Shown: one piece after another, positions 22,367 to 32,954 of the stretch | Position numbering within the stretch: position 1 is the first letter of the stretch | Layout: every line of letters starts with the position of its first letter | Position numbers and translations under genes: made by a program | Origin: Sthenelais limicola | Taxonomy: Eukaryota; Annelida; Polychaeta; Phyllodocida; Sigalionidae | NCBI GenBank assembly: GCA_942159475.1 | Contig: OW804096.1 | Span: 87,709,784 to 87,773,783 of the forward strand | DNA length: 64,000 nt | Direction: 5' to 3' | Notes under the pieces: model-generated | Databases searched by the model: none | Told to the model about the DNA's origin: nothing | Seen by the model: only the letters and a program-made list of their open reading frames with translations

Positions 22367-22612
22367 TTAAGCTGCTAAGTGAATGGATAAGTCAACAGCA
22401 AGTTGGGCATTAACAGAGCTGCTTACACAACTCCCCAATTTATTCATAACTTAATCCTAACAATCAGTGAAAAAGAAAAAAATTTGGTCCACACACCAAG
22501 CGAGGTGAGAGCAGAATGGCCGAGGTAGGAGCACAGGGAATCATAGGTAAGCAAGTTAGCCGAGGCAGTGGCACCGCCTGGCATATATCAATCTCACTAG
22601 CGAGTTGTGCAA
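22367..22612 (-). mobile_element. Internally deleted DIRS derivative (termini only)
   Basis: Bases 22367-22436 match 36544-36612, and bases about 22486-22612 match 46938-47075, i.e. the two ends of the large DIRS element in the same order and orientation. The roughly 5 kb of coding sequence between them is missing and replaced by about 50 bp. Near-identical 21-bp direct repeats (ATATCCC, A or C, GAGGCTGGCTTAA) flank it at 22350-22370 and 22612-22632. The match to both ends fixes the element limits as TTAAGCTGC...TGTGCAA. Confidence 0.8.
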
Positions 22613-22632
22613 TATCCCCGAGGCTGGCTTAA

Positions 22633-23878
22633 AGTGGCTAAGGACACTGTTTGACTATTATGTCATTTAGAAATATGTTTGTAGTTTTCGATTACCTGCA
22701 CAAGTAAGAACATTTGTGTGGAATACCAACTCTATATATTCCTTAGATTAATTGATATTTGTTAACGAAGAATGTGGCAGAGGTTCCATTGGGGAATTCA
22801 AATCTGAGAGAGCAGTAACTAGACCATAAGGTGCTGCCCCAGTGTATGGTAAAGGGATGTGAACTAGGAGCGAGACAGGAGGTACATAGTGACATTATAT
22901 AGCCTGTCCCATCCAGCTGGTATCACTTAACTCATTAAAGGGGAACACTGGACTGCATATAATGCGTTTCCAGACGTTGGGAATAACTATAATATGATGT
23001 TTTGTACATTGTATAATGTAATTCACTCATTTATAAGTCTATGAGGAGTAATTGTTTGTGTTAAAACTGGCTATTATCCGGAATGCTGACAGCTTCTAGA
23101 TTCCCAGAGTCCTATGTGAGGGTGACGTCAGCGAAGCGCAGCTAACTTCCGTCACTCTATAGGTAGTGTTATTGTATACAGGCTGCCCTACTGTATGCTA
23201 CTCTTTTGGTGCACTCAAATCACTTCTTTTCAACAATGCCTGATTGTGAGGCCCATGGATATTACACTAGAACTAATGAGGAATGAAAAGACCCTATGGA
23301 TTTCTTCTATTACATTTTCAATTGAAGGATAAAGGAAGGTGCAAAGAATAAACTTCCTCCTCCTCATTCCTGATCACTACCTACTTGTTGTTGACTAGCC
23401 AGGTAGAGTGTTGCATACATTACTATGGAAAGCTATTTATATATACATTATTCAGTGGTCGAAAAAAGGAATAAAAATATGTTGCCCCACCGGAAAAGCT
23501 GCAAAATCAGTTGCCCACTAGAATTTCCTAAGAAATTTTCCAGTTTAATTCCCATATATTTAGTTAGCGCTAGTCTAACTCTAGTAGGGTGACGGCCCTG
23601 GATCATTGATTAGAGACAGGTTCGACTGACTACATATGAGTAATTCTCCCAAACGGGCAGCATTTGATTTCTGGAGGCCATATTTTTAGAAAAAATAAAA
23701 TTCTTTGAATGTGTACAAATTTTGGCGTACATGTAGCAGGGAATATCAGTATAATGCAGACGAAGTTTGGGAAGGCTGTGGCAAATACTTCAATTCCTAC
23801 AGCTATGCTTCACATACCTATATTTCCCTATCTTTTTACCTCATTTCGGCCATTATTAAACCCAATCAAATGATCTAG
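22633..23878. other. No gene seen
   Basis: AT-rich DNA between the DIRS derivative and the Gypsy element. Its last four bases, CTAG (23875-23878), are the left target-site copy of the Gypsy insertion. Confidence 0.5.
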
Positions 23879-24303
23879 TGTAGTGTCCGATCGACGGCCT
23901 TAAGCGACTATGAGACTTAATCTATCGAGTAAAGACAACGACAACAACAGGATCTAATGGACCTCGCCAGCTTCTGTATTTAATATCAATCTTTCCACAC
24001 CCGGGCTGCTCCCAAGAGAACAACGATAGAAATAGTTCATCATATCAAATGGACATCATTCAAGTGTGCATACACACTAGGTGTATAAGATAGTAATAAC
24101 AGTAAACACATAGAATAAGCAGTATCACACAGCAATAAAAAGTTTAAAATGTAGACTACCGAAACACCACAACCTCTACCGGTCGAACCCACCACAGCCG
24201 CGACCAGTGCGGCTACTACACACTTACACTTGCGGGACTCATATGACAGCCGCGTAGCCCCGGCTCTGGTTTAGCAAATGCCAATCCAGAGCCGCGCACC
24301 ACA
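23879..24303 (-). repeat. 3' LTR of the Gypsy element
   Basis: Matches the 5' LTR except for 7 substitutions over 425 bp. The hairpin is at 24262-24293. Confidence 0.93.
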
Positions 24304-24324
24304 ATGCCCCTCCCCCTTTTTTGA
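24304..24324 (-). promoter_or_regulatory. Polypurine tract
   Basis: Immediately upstream of the 3' LTR on the minus strand lies AAAAAAGGGGGAGGGGCAT. It should prime plus-strand synthesis. Its place next to the LTR border confirms the element limits. Confidence 0.8.
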
Positions 24325-24924
24325 AAGGAGGGCACAACCGCTTTAGATCTTTCACAACAAGAGTCTATACCATAAGGTTTACAAGCAAGTTTTAACGTAA
24401 GCAATAATAGTAAGTACATTTGCCAATCAAACAATATAAGAATCATCACAGAGTAAAAATATAAAAACATAGGAATCCATACCGGCTTGCAGAATACACG
24501 AACAATGTTGAAGTATAAACACACATGGAATTTTACCGCAGTGTAAAGATGTATCCACTTCAATCCATTAGATTGTTTAGTCCATATATATAGTATTCAC
24601 AGTGTTCCAAATCGCAAGGTATTGTCCGTAGGTTGGTAAACACAGCACAAATGTCCGGTAACATCCTAGTTCAGAGAGTTCGTTTGAGGCACAAGTAGGT
24701 AGGTCGTAATAGTCCATTGCTGGTGTTCGAGGTAAAATACAGTGTCCACGCTGGCTATATCCCGACCAAGGCGACTGGTAGCAAAGGCAGGTCATCCCAG
24801 GTCAGCTCGGACCATCGCAGCTGGGCTGTCCACTACCGCATACGGTTCGAGTCCATTACGTTCCACGTATCCAAAATAGCAACAAATCTTAAGAACAATT
24901 TACACCAACTTCATGGTGAGATTC

Positions 24925-25167
24925 TTAAAGCGTCGGGTATGCTTCATCAGCGTCTCCCTTCAACAGTTCATCCTCATACGCCGGATCAATATCCATATTC
25001 TTATCATCCTCTTCAACACTTCTTTCCCAAGTATCACTGCCATGGGGAGAACTCGAAATATCTTGTTTCTCATTACCCACCGAGATGGTACCTGGGTCTG
25101 ACTGTGTCTCAAATACACCTTCCTTGGTAGGTGTGGGTTGTTCTTCCACCACCGAACCAAAAGTCAT
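24925..25167 (-). CDS. Gypsy accessory ORF D: short acidic protein
   Basis: An 80-residue acidic frame starting inside the stop of ORF C (ATGA overlap). It is rich in Asp, Glu, Ser and Pro and has no recognised motif. It is the last open frame before the 3' LTR, with about 600 bp of untranslated sequence after it. Confidence 0.45.
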   Translation of the reverse strand: MTFGSVVEEQPTPTKEGVFETQSDPGTISVGNEKQDISSSPHGSDTWERSVEEDDKNMDIDPAYEDELLKGDADEAYPTL

Positions 25168-25739
25168 CGCCTAGCAATCATATCGCCAATCTTTCTCACA
25201 GGGGAGGCGAAAAGAGGAGTCACGGTTGACAGTGGAACTGACCCCTTTTCACCCGCACCCACAGGAGTAACACCAACAAATCCAGGCGGTGCAATAGGAG
25301 CGCCACTCGCATCCAAAATACCAGCGGCTGACTGACCATGAACACGCGCAGGAGAGCCCTGTAAACCTGGGTTTTCCCCCAACTGCCGCTGTACTCCACT
25401 GAACTGGGTCATCGACAGAGGCGCAAATCCCTGCATCAGAAAAGGACTGTACTGAGGCGGCAAAGACAATTGCGTCTGCTGCAACTGCTGGCTTTGCTGT
25501 TGTTGCAAAGTTTGCTGCAACTGCTGTTGTTGCTGCAACTGCTGCTGCTGCAACTGCTGTTGCTGCAACTGCTGTTGCTGTTGCAGAGACTGTCGCAACA
25601 ACTGTTGTTGCAATGGCGATTGAGCAGGCAACTGTGCAGAAGTCTGACTCCACCTGACATCACAACGCTGCGGAGAAACCAAATCAACAGACGGATTCAT
25701 CACAGACTTCCAATTATCAAGACCAGGAGCTCCTTCCAA
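25164..25739 (-). CDS. Gypsy accessory ORF C: glutamine-rich protein
   Basis: About 190 codons without a proper ATG at the beginning (the frame opens near a TTG at 25739), which supports continuation from ORF B. Codons from about 25650 to 25460 are dominated by CAG and CAA, giving Gln runs broken by Leu. The remainder is Pro, Gly and Ser-rich and ends 'MIARR'. The stop codon TGA overlaps the ATG of ORF D (ATGA at 25164-25167). Confidence 0.55.
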   Translation of the reverse strand: MEGAPGLDNWKSVMNPSVDLVSPQRCDVRWSQTSAQLPAQSPLQQQLLRQSLQQQQQLQQQQLQQQQLQQQQQLQQTLQQQQSQQLQQTQLSLPPQYSPFLMQGFAPLSMTQFSGVQRQLGENPGLQGSPARVHGQSAAGILDASGAPIAPPGFVGVTPVGAGEKGSVPLSTVTPLFASPVRKIGDMIARR

Positions 25740-26731
25740 TATTTCTTTAATGATATAGGCTTGACAGGAGTCACAGCCGGAGCTGTGGATACAGCTGGCA
25801 ACCTTTGCAATGTCAATTTCTGTAGAGGCGGGTGGGGTTGCGTAACAACTCGCTGCGGCCGAGGCGAAACTTTAACTATCCCCTCAGCAGGCGGCTGTGT
25901 CTGCACCTCCCGCTTCCTCTGTGGAGAAACCGGCAACTTGAACAGAGAAGCAGCATGTTGCTGTAGCAAGTCAGACATGATCTTCTCCAGATCAGACTTC
26001 CTCACCACATCAGAATCTGCTACTTCCTCCTTCTTCTCAGTTTTCTTTCTCTTCATCTCCGGCTCACCAGTCTCATAAGCAGAAAGCCGACACCTTAAAT
26101 CCAGTATGGTTTCCCTAGAAAGGTGGTCCTCCCGCTTATAATAATCCAACTGTCTAGTTAGATCCGCAATCCTAGCGCGCATAGCTGGGATCTCTGCTGC
26201 AGCGGCTCTCACCTCACTTATATCCACCATAGGGACTAGAGCAACTTGTACAGCCATCCTCACCGCATCCAACGATTTAGTGACAGCTTGGTTAATACAC
26301 ACCGCGCCATCAGACAAAGTTCTATCAATATCAGTAGCGGCGGTACACAAAGTCTCATCAGTAGGCAAGTAAGGAAGCACAGAAGCGATTGGCTGAGTAC
26401 TTTCCTCACCTGTATCTACTGCATCGACAGTTACGTCCACCTGGTCAACTACCCGCTTATCAGTCGCCTGATCCCCAGGAGCACCAGTGGCAGCCGCAGG
26501 CATATTTAATGCAGCTACAGTCGATGAGTCCTTTGGGCGAGCACCAGTCAACATGGCAACAATAGTTGCTTGGGAAGGGCCTCTAGTAGCCCATACATTC
26601 TTGGCAGGCAAAGGAGCATCAGCGAAATTTTTATTCACAGTTCTCCTAGCCTCAGTAGCACTGTGACGGGCTTCAACTTGGGCTCGATGACGGCCGATGG
26701 TCATTACACGATCAAGATTGTATCTTCCCAT
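25700..26731 (-). CDS. Gypsy accessory ORF B: coiled-coil protein
   Basis: A 343-residue frame from ATG at 26731. An Ala and Thr-rich N-terminus precedes a predicted coiled coil near residues 185-230 ('EIPAMRARIADLTRQLDYY' and 'LSRETILDLRCRLSAYE'), then a basic segment and a Pro-rich tail. The start lies inside the end of ORF A in a different frame, so both could be expressed from one mRNA by reinitiation. Near 25740 the good coding signal passes into the frame of ORF C, which suggests either a programmed shift or a one-base lesion. I do not recognise the protein. Confidence 0.6.
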   Translation of the reverse strand: MGRYNLDRVMTIGRHRAQVEARHSATEARRTVNKNFADAPLPAKNVWATRGPSQATIVAMLTGARPKDSSTVAALNMPAAATGAPGDQATDKRVVDQVDVTVDAVDTGEESTQPIASVLPYLPTDETLCTAATDIDRTLSDGAVCINQAVTKSLDAVRMAVQVALVPMVDISEVRAAAAEIPAMRARIADLTRQLDYYKREDHLSRETILDLRCRLSAYETGEPEMKRKKTEKKEEVADSDVVRKSDLEKIMSDLLQQHAASLFKLPVSPQRKREVQTQPPAEGIVKVSPRPQRVVTQPHPPLQKLTLQRLPAVSTAPAVTPVKPISLKKYWKELLVLIIGSL

Positions 26732-28029
26732 CCGAGAGAATCTAACACAGTCGACATCTCACGCGCCCATTCAGGTCCATTTCTATGTCCACTAGGACCC
26801 TTCATCAAATGTCTGACCAAGTCAGAACGTCTGTCCAACCTCACCCCACATGAATGCGCATGTGGGCAAGTGTAGAGGTGCACAGCCGGGCAGTGCTCCT
26901 CACACAAATGATGATAAAATCGTTCTTTCGTGCGATAGACTTTAATCCCAGAAGGATTAATCTCCTCGCCCAAATAACGACACCAAGTAAATGGACACCT
27001 ATACCCTGGTTTCCATAGCAAGGGGGCACCATTTAACTTGTCCATAATCAAATCAATAATCTGCTGATGTCCATCAGCTTTCCCAGTACGAGACTTTAGA
27101 TGGTGAATTTTGTCTTCATACCGGGGCATTATTGGAGCGTCCTTCCAATAAGTTCCCAGAACCTCATCTTCATCGTCTGACTCATTTTTCTTAGGGATTA
27201 TGTTGGCCATATTTGTTGGAGTTAACTCAATTCCCTCAAGTTTCTCCTTCAACCACCAACGTGCTTGGTTGCGCACGGGAATAGAGCTGTCAGTCAGCTT
27301 CTTCGCCGCACCCTTCCAAGCCGGTTTTGCCAAGGCCTTAACCATATTTAAGCCGGGACCACCTGTGTGACTGGCACGCGACTGGTCATTACCATCTGCG
27401 GAGGAGCCACGCAAGCTACTGCTCGCATTCCTCTGTCTATCACGGGTCTTCCGGGTCTCTCTAGGCGCACCTTTCGGCAAATTAAATTCCTTCTTCTTTG
27501 TTTTTGATTTACCACTGTCAGATTTTGCATCATCTGACATGGTACCAGAGTCTACATTCTTGCCAGTCTTCCCGTCCGATTTCTTGGCCTTCTTATCGTC
27601 AGACTTCTTGTCCTTCTTCTTGGATTTAGGCAAGGAAGCGGCTTTGTCAGTCTCCTCGCCATCGCTATCACCTGACTCAGCGGCTTTGGAAGCAGAAGCC
27701 TTGAGAGGCTTAACCTTCTTCCGCGACCTAAGCTTAGGTCTGCCAGCCAACTGCCAATCAGCTGCAGCTTTGCGCTCCTTAGCCTTCTCCAACTCCAACC
27801 TTTTCTTCTCAACTTTCTCATAGTCTGAATGAATCTCAGCCTCCATTTCCCTAGCCCAACTGTCACTAGGCGGCTGCTCCTGCGGGCGAGATTCAGTAGC
27901 CACAGGCGCCGCGTCTCCGGCTGTGGACTGACTCCCGCTAGAAGTTGTTTCCTCGCCAACCGCTCCATTCTTCTCATTATCGCCCGCCGGCGACTCAACG
28001 TCCATGGCTGACTCCTCCTTGTCAGACAT
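26704..28029 (-). CDS. Gypsy accessory ORF A: charged protein with zinc fingers
   Basis: A 441-residue frame from ATG at 28029. The first 200 residues are Ser, Lys, Asp and Glu-rich with a helical stretch ('EKVEKKRLELEKAKERK'). The C-terminal 110 residues hold two Cys/His clusters: 'YRCPFTWCRYL' with downstream His-His, and 'YTCPHAHSCGVRL' with 'RRSDLVRHLM', which look like C2H2 zinc fingers. It has no signal peptide or membrane segment, so it is not an envelope protein. It lies about 1 kb after pol. Its end overlaps the start of the next ORF by 28 bases. Function is unknown; nucleic-acid binding is inferred. Confidence 0.7.
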   Translation of the reverse strand: MSDKEESAMDVESPAGDNEKNGAVGEETTSSGSQSTAGDAAPVATESRPQEQPPSDSWAREMEAEIHSDYEKVEKKRLELEKAKERKAAADWQLAGRPKLRSRKKVKPLKASASKAAESGDSDGEETDKAASLPKSKKKDKKSDDKKAKKSDGKTGKNVDSGTMSDDAKSDSGKSKTKKKEFNLPKGAPRETRKTRDRQRNASSSLRGSSADGNDQSRASHTGGPGLNMVKALAKPAWKGAAKKLTDSSIPVRNQARWWLKEKLEGIELTPTNMANIIPKKNESDDEDEVLGTYWKDAPIMPRYEDKIHHLKSRTGKADGHQQIIDLIMDKLNGAPLLWKPGYRCPFTWCRYLGEEINPSGIKVYRTKERFYHHLCEEHCPAVHLYTCPHAHSCGVRLDRRSDLVRHLMKGPSGHRNGPEWAREMSTVLDSLGWEDTILIV

Positions 28030-29071
28030 CCTAGCTACTTGAGAACTCCAGCTGGAGTTTCAAGGTTAGGGACACAGACAAATTCAAATTCTGCCAACCA
28101 ACTTAACAACAGTCTAGGAATACAATGCTTTATCGGGGGGATAAACCAAGCAAACCAAGTCACATACAACTGGAAGTGAAACACGTGTGTCGTGTTCACT
28201 GCCCGAGCGTACTCTGCTCATGCCAGCTCTCGTGACCTAGTCTTGTGACACCTCCGCCAATCAGAGGTCTTTTTCCTTCTAAATATAGCATCACAAACCT
28301 GTTGCCGAGCCGTTCACGCCAGAGTACACACAACCTGGATACTGCTGCCTACACCGCTCCCCATAGCAAGCATACACACAGCACCAGGGACCTGGACACC
28401 CAAGCAAAGTCCATTACCCTTCTATTCACAGCAACCAATATCATTAGAAAAGAGAACCAAGCAGTTTCTCCCTACTTTCCGTGGGGTGTATTGCTTCGGT
28501 CCAGTCACATTTCCCAGTAGGTGTCAGGACAATGAGAGGCTACATGCCCTATCAGTCAGTTCCTTTTTCCAAATCAATTCAATTACTGAACCACGTACAG
28601 TCATTATGATGTTTTCCAATGATATGATTCATGAGCAACTTCACTCCCGCCATGCCCGTGTAAGATATCATTAAATCAGTACTTCTCGTTGTGTCATTTT
28701 TTTTTATTTTTGCACCTTACAACCAATTTCTCACCCGTAGCCTAGCCGATCAGGGGCCTGCCTTTGATGCTTAGGCCGCTCCTCTAAGTACCCTGACCGC
28801 AACAAATCATTCATAGTCTTGGCTAGGGGTGAACCTTCTACCTTTTCCTCCACTTCTGAATCACTGGAACTCTCAGATACCACAGCTGCTGCACCATCTC
28901 ACAGTCCCGCCCCCAGGCCCGGTGGTTGGTCTGACAACGAAGCTGGTTTATTAGGCGGGTGGCCGCGCCTTTTCACATGTCTAACTATCTTATCTGCAGG
29001 TTGCATGGCAGGAGCATGCCGCCCGGGTATGACACGACCTTGAGGATTAATCCTCAAGTAGTCTTTACCTG

Positions 29072-29280
29072 CTATGCCCTATGCAAGTTAGTAACCTGCA
29101 CTGGAGTCCCGTCTGCATCAAAAGCCAGTTTAAGCAAATCTCCATTCCACCTGAGAATTCCTTCCTCAGTCCTGAGTTCATAGGTAGAACCCTGCACCCG
29201 CCGTACGACTTCAAAAGGGCCATCCCATTTAGGGCCATACTTCTTCTGAGCCATAGGCGTTGCATACCTCCATACAACAT
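29072..29280 (-). pseudogene. pol: Pol, integrase C-terminal region
   Basis: After the TGA and a frameshift, the segment 'KKYGPKWDGPFEVVRRV' and 'STYELRT' shows the GPF/Y module typical of Gypsy integrases. Downstream, 29060-28740 carries more possible coding sequence in another frame, broken by stops, ending at about 28745; this may be the old pol C-terminus. Confidence 0.7.
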
Positions 29281-29322
29281 CCCCAGATTTGAAAACCTTG
29301 GGCTCGCCCGCCTATCAAAATA

Positions 29323-30261
29323 TCACTTTTGATACACGGCCGAATGCCCCAAACGCTCTCTAACAAATTTATGCCCCTTCAGCAATAGCGTTCTTATCTC
29401 CTCCACAAAGACACTGCGACAAGGGAAATCAACGTCCCCAGTCAGAGTACCATATATAATGTCAGCCGGAACTGTTAATTCCGTACCGAATACCACCAAA
29501 TTTGGCGTGCACATAGTACTCTTATGCACTGCTCCCCTGTAAGCATGTGCAATACAGGGCACCAATAAATCCCAATTAAAATCTTCAAATTGTGTCAAAC
29601 ATGACAATTGCTCAACAAGGACACAATTCCAGCGTTCTACCTGCCCATTTGCCTGAGGCCTATAGGGTAGGGACATCAATTGCTCTATGTCAAGCAAGAG
29701 TAATAACTCCTTTAAAAGAGCTGAACAAAATTCTGGTGCTCCATCTGTCTGGAGGGAGACAGGTGGGCCGTACCTTAGCACCCACTCAGTGAACAAGGCC
29801 ATCGCACAGGTAGCGGCTGTGTGATCGGGAAGCGGGTAAGCTTCAGCCCACTTAGAAAAATAATCTGTGACAACCATCACACAGCTATTTCCCCTCGGGG
29901 TCCTTCTAAATGGACCAATGATATCCAAAGCAATGCGGCTCCAGCACACACCATGGACTTCCTTCTTCAATGGGGTTATACCTTTACCACCTCTGCTCTT
30001 ACAAGAAGCGCAAACTTCACAGCCGCGCACCCAATCGGCGATATCCCTCTTCATCCGGGGCCAAACAAACTTTTGCCTCGCCGCCTGATAAGTTTTGAAC
30101 TCGCCAAAGTGAGCTGCAAGCTTACTCCCGTGCAAAGTACGGAATAACTCCTTTCTCAGAGACAAAGGTACCAGCACACGTGTATATACAACACCGTTGT
30201 CGCTTTCCCAATCCAAGCAAAGCAATTCTTTTTCCACTTTTAAAAATTCTATCCTATTCAT
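29323..30261 (-). pseudogene. pol: Pol, integrase zinc finger and catalytic core
   Basis: The HHCC zinc domain ('HGSKLAAHFGEFKT' then 'CEVCASCK') is followed by the DDE core: 'ALDIIGPF' with the first Asp, 'SLQTDGAPEF' with the second and 'QANGQVERWN' with the Glu. A TGA at 29323-29325 ends the frame in the C-terminal region. It overlaps the RT/RNase H segment by 8 bases in another frame. Confidence 0.88.
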
Positions 30262-31492
30262 ATAGTAACAGAACTCCCCCCCCCTCAGCTTTACTGTCTG
30301 GCTTCTGAGTAAGGCCCTGTACTATTGATTTAATTCTCGAGAGAACATCATCTTCATCCTGCGCCACCTTCAGCCAATTACCCGCCAATGATGAAAATAT
30401 ATGGTAGTCAACAGTCATTGTAGCTACTATGGCGTCATGCGCACCACAATCCAAGCAATCTTCTCTGGGACACCTTCTCACCGGCAGCCGCGAAAGCGCA
30501 TCCGCATTTATGTGTTTGCGGCCTGGCCTATGAACAATTTGATCTTCCCGCAATCCATAATGCTGCAAAGTGGTTAACCATCTTGCTAACATACCAGAAG
30601 GGTCTTTAAAGTTCATTAACCAGCGCAACGAAGCATGATCAGTTCTCAACATAAAATCATGTTGCCCAATTATATAATGTTGAAACTCAGATAAATAAGT
30701 CAAAACAGCTAGCAACTCTCTTTTTGTAGCACAGTAATTCTGTTGTGCCTTAGTCAACGTATTACTGGCATAGCTTAAAACCACCTCTCTAGAGTTTTGC
30801 ATCTGAGATAGGACGCCCGACATACCGAATCCACTTGTGTCAGTATCCAGAATGATAGTTCCGGACGGCTGTGGGTAGCCTAACACAGGAGGAGATGTCA
30901 ATAAATCTTTCAGATCTGCAAAAGCCTTATGACACTTATCATCAAAGGTTACACGCCGATTATTTCTCAGCTCCGCCCCGACCACCAATGCTTGTATAGG
31001 GGCTGCAACCTCCGAGAAATTGGGCATAAATTCTCTATAATATGAAGCAAAACCCAGAAACTGACGGACCTGCTTTATAGTAGTCGGAACTGGCCAAGAA
31101 TGGACCTTCTCCAACTTGTCTGGATCCGCGCGAACCCCATCCTGTGAAACAATTCTTTCCAAATACTTCACATTCAGCTTAAAGAATTCACATTTCTTAG
31201 GTTTAAGCTTCAACCCATAATCAGCTAATCTCTGCAGGACTTTTTCCGTATTTGACAATGCTTCATCAAAACTGGAGCCAAAGATGATCACATCATCCAA
31301 ATAAACAAGACAGCATTTCCACCTCAAACCAGCCAACATTTGCTCCATCATGCGTTCAAACGTGGCAGGCGCATTGGATAGCCCGAAGCTCATAACCTTG
31401 AATTGGAACAGGCCCATAGTCGAGACAAAAGCCGTTTTCTCTTTACTAGCTTCATCCATGGCAATTTGCCAATAACCGCTCTCTAAATCCAA
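30254..31492 (-). pseudogene. pol: Pol, reverse transcriptase palm and RNase H
   Basis: The stretch opens at motif A ('DLESGYWQIAMDE'), then 'MSFGLSNAPATFERMM', the catalytic 'VYLDDVIIF' box, the connection region and the RNase H domain with 'IILDTDTSGFGM', 'AATKRELLAV'-like 'CATKRELLAVLTYL' and 'LRTDHASLRWL', ending 'HINADALSRLP'. The motifs are intact within the segment; it is disconnected from the RT N-terminus by the break at about 31494. Confidence 0.9.
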
Positions 31493-31494
31493 AG

Positions 31495-32403
31495 TTATAA
31501 ACCATAAGCCTCAATGCTTTCATCTATTCTAGGTAGAGGGAAAGAATCCTTCTTTGTGACCGCATTTACTGGGCGGTAGTCGACACAAAACCTATCAGTG
31601 CCGTCACTCTTCTTCACAATCACAACAGCAGATCCCCAGGGACTATTACTAGGTTCTATAACACCTTTATCGAGCATATCTTGAATCTGTTTCTCAGCAG
31701 CTTCTCGGCGCGCTCGAGGCAGGCGTCTATACACACTTTTAATAGGCACAGCATCTCCTGTGTCAATAACATGGCGCACTTTATTAGTGTGTCCCAGTGT
31801 TTCACCCAGCAACCTGAAGCAATGTTTATACTGCAAAAGCAGATTCTTTAGTCTAATTATATCTTCCGCCTTTGACAAATCAGACCCTCTCACCAATTTC
31901 GCTAGTGGACATTCCTCCACCGGCGGCATTGGAACCTCCGGCTCCAACATCTCCACATCAACAATAGGAGAATTATCATTCAAAAAATCTTCTCCCCTTG
32001 CAGTCTGCAGTTCGATCAGTACGGTAGAGCTAGTGGGATTGCATACAGACAGCATGCAATTATATCGATCGCCAGCAACCAATAAACTCCCTGCAACATA
32101 ACATCCCAATTCCGCCTCATCCGGTTCAAAAAACATGTCTTCATTCGGGGACATTGGGCCAATGCCACTGCAAATAGTGGAGAAAGCATCTATGAAAATA
32201 CTCTCACAGTTGCTCCTTGACATAGGCCCACTTTGCAATGCCCTGCACATTATCGATTGTTCACCTGCCTCGAGGGTGAATAAACCAGACCAGTCAGAAT
32301 TACATTTATGGAGATAGATAAAGTCCATCCCCAAGATACCAGCTTCCGCTCCAACCAAACCACTCACCACCAGGCAATTGAGAGCATGCCAAGCACCTCC
32401 CAA
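31495..32403 (-). pseudogene. pol: Pol, protease end and reverse transcriptase N-terminal part
   Basis: The stretch holds the protease C-terminal motif 'GILGMDFI', a linker, and the start of reverse transcriptase with '[17 protein letters not shown]', '[15 protein letters not shown]', '[15 protein letters not shown]' and 'FPLPRIDE'. It ends with a premature stop at 31495 just before motif A, where the next frame takes over; a small deletion or frameshift is likely at 31490-31500. Confidence 0.85.
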
Positions 32404-32415
32404 CCCCAGCGCGAG

Positions 32416-32937
32416 TCACACACACCCATGTGTCTTCAGATTATGACCAGTTCCCGCATAGCACGTCACCCCACATGGCATCAATGACGGCCTCACTGAG
32501 AGTTCATCATATACATGCTTTTTCACCAGCGTACATTGCGTCCCCCAGTCAATAAGGAATTGACCAGTCACATTCACTAAAGTCACATCCGCATACATGC
32601 GCTCAGCCACAAGCGGACGATTGCGGTCTGAAACACAAATCTCAAAATCATGCAAGTCACACACCATCACTTTACTCACCACCCTGGCATCTTCTCCCCA
32701 TTCAACTTTAAGAATTTGCCCAGGCAAGCATACATACTCAGGATCTCCTTCATTCACAAACATCACCGAGCATGTGGTGTGCCCAGCCGCGCCACCACCG
32801 CTGCTCCAGTGCAATCCATTTCCCTCATCACCATTTCCATAGGCGTCCCCAGGCTGACAAAGGGGCACGAGAGCATCGGGTCTGTCTGGTTTACTAACTT
32901 GATTTATCAACGATGCGGTGTGGATGCTATTAGTCAC
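32416..32937 (-). pseudogene. pol: Pol, protease region
   Basis: About 174 codons, in the frame that overlaps the end of gag. The aspartic protease signature appears as 'FLIDWGTQCTLV': the residue after the catalytic Asp is Trp where Thr or Ser is usual. The frame closes at 32416 and resumes in another frame at 32403, where a flap-like segment and 'GILGMDFI' follow. The protease is therefore probably inactive in this copy. Confidence 0.7.
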
Positions 32938-32954
32938 GACCTTCTGTTCACCGC

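Noticed and set aside
25249..26078. Frames rich in Leu, Ala or Cys over the CAG repeat region
   Set aside because: They are alternate readings of the Gln-coding repeat of accessory ORF C.
28819..29043. Plus-strand open frame
   Set aside because: Antisense to the decayed C-terminal region of Gypsy pol; no motif on the plus strand.
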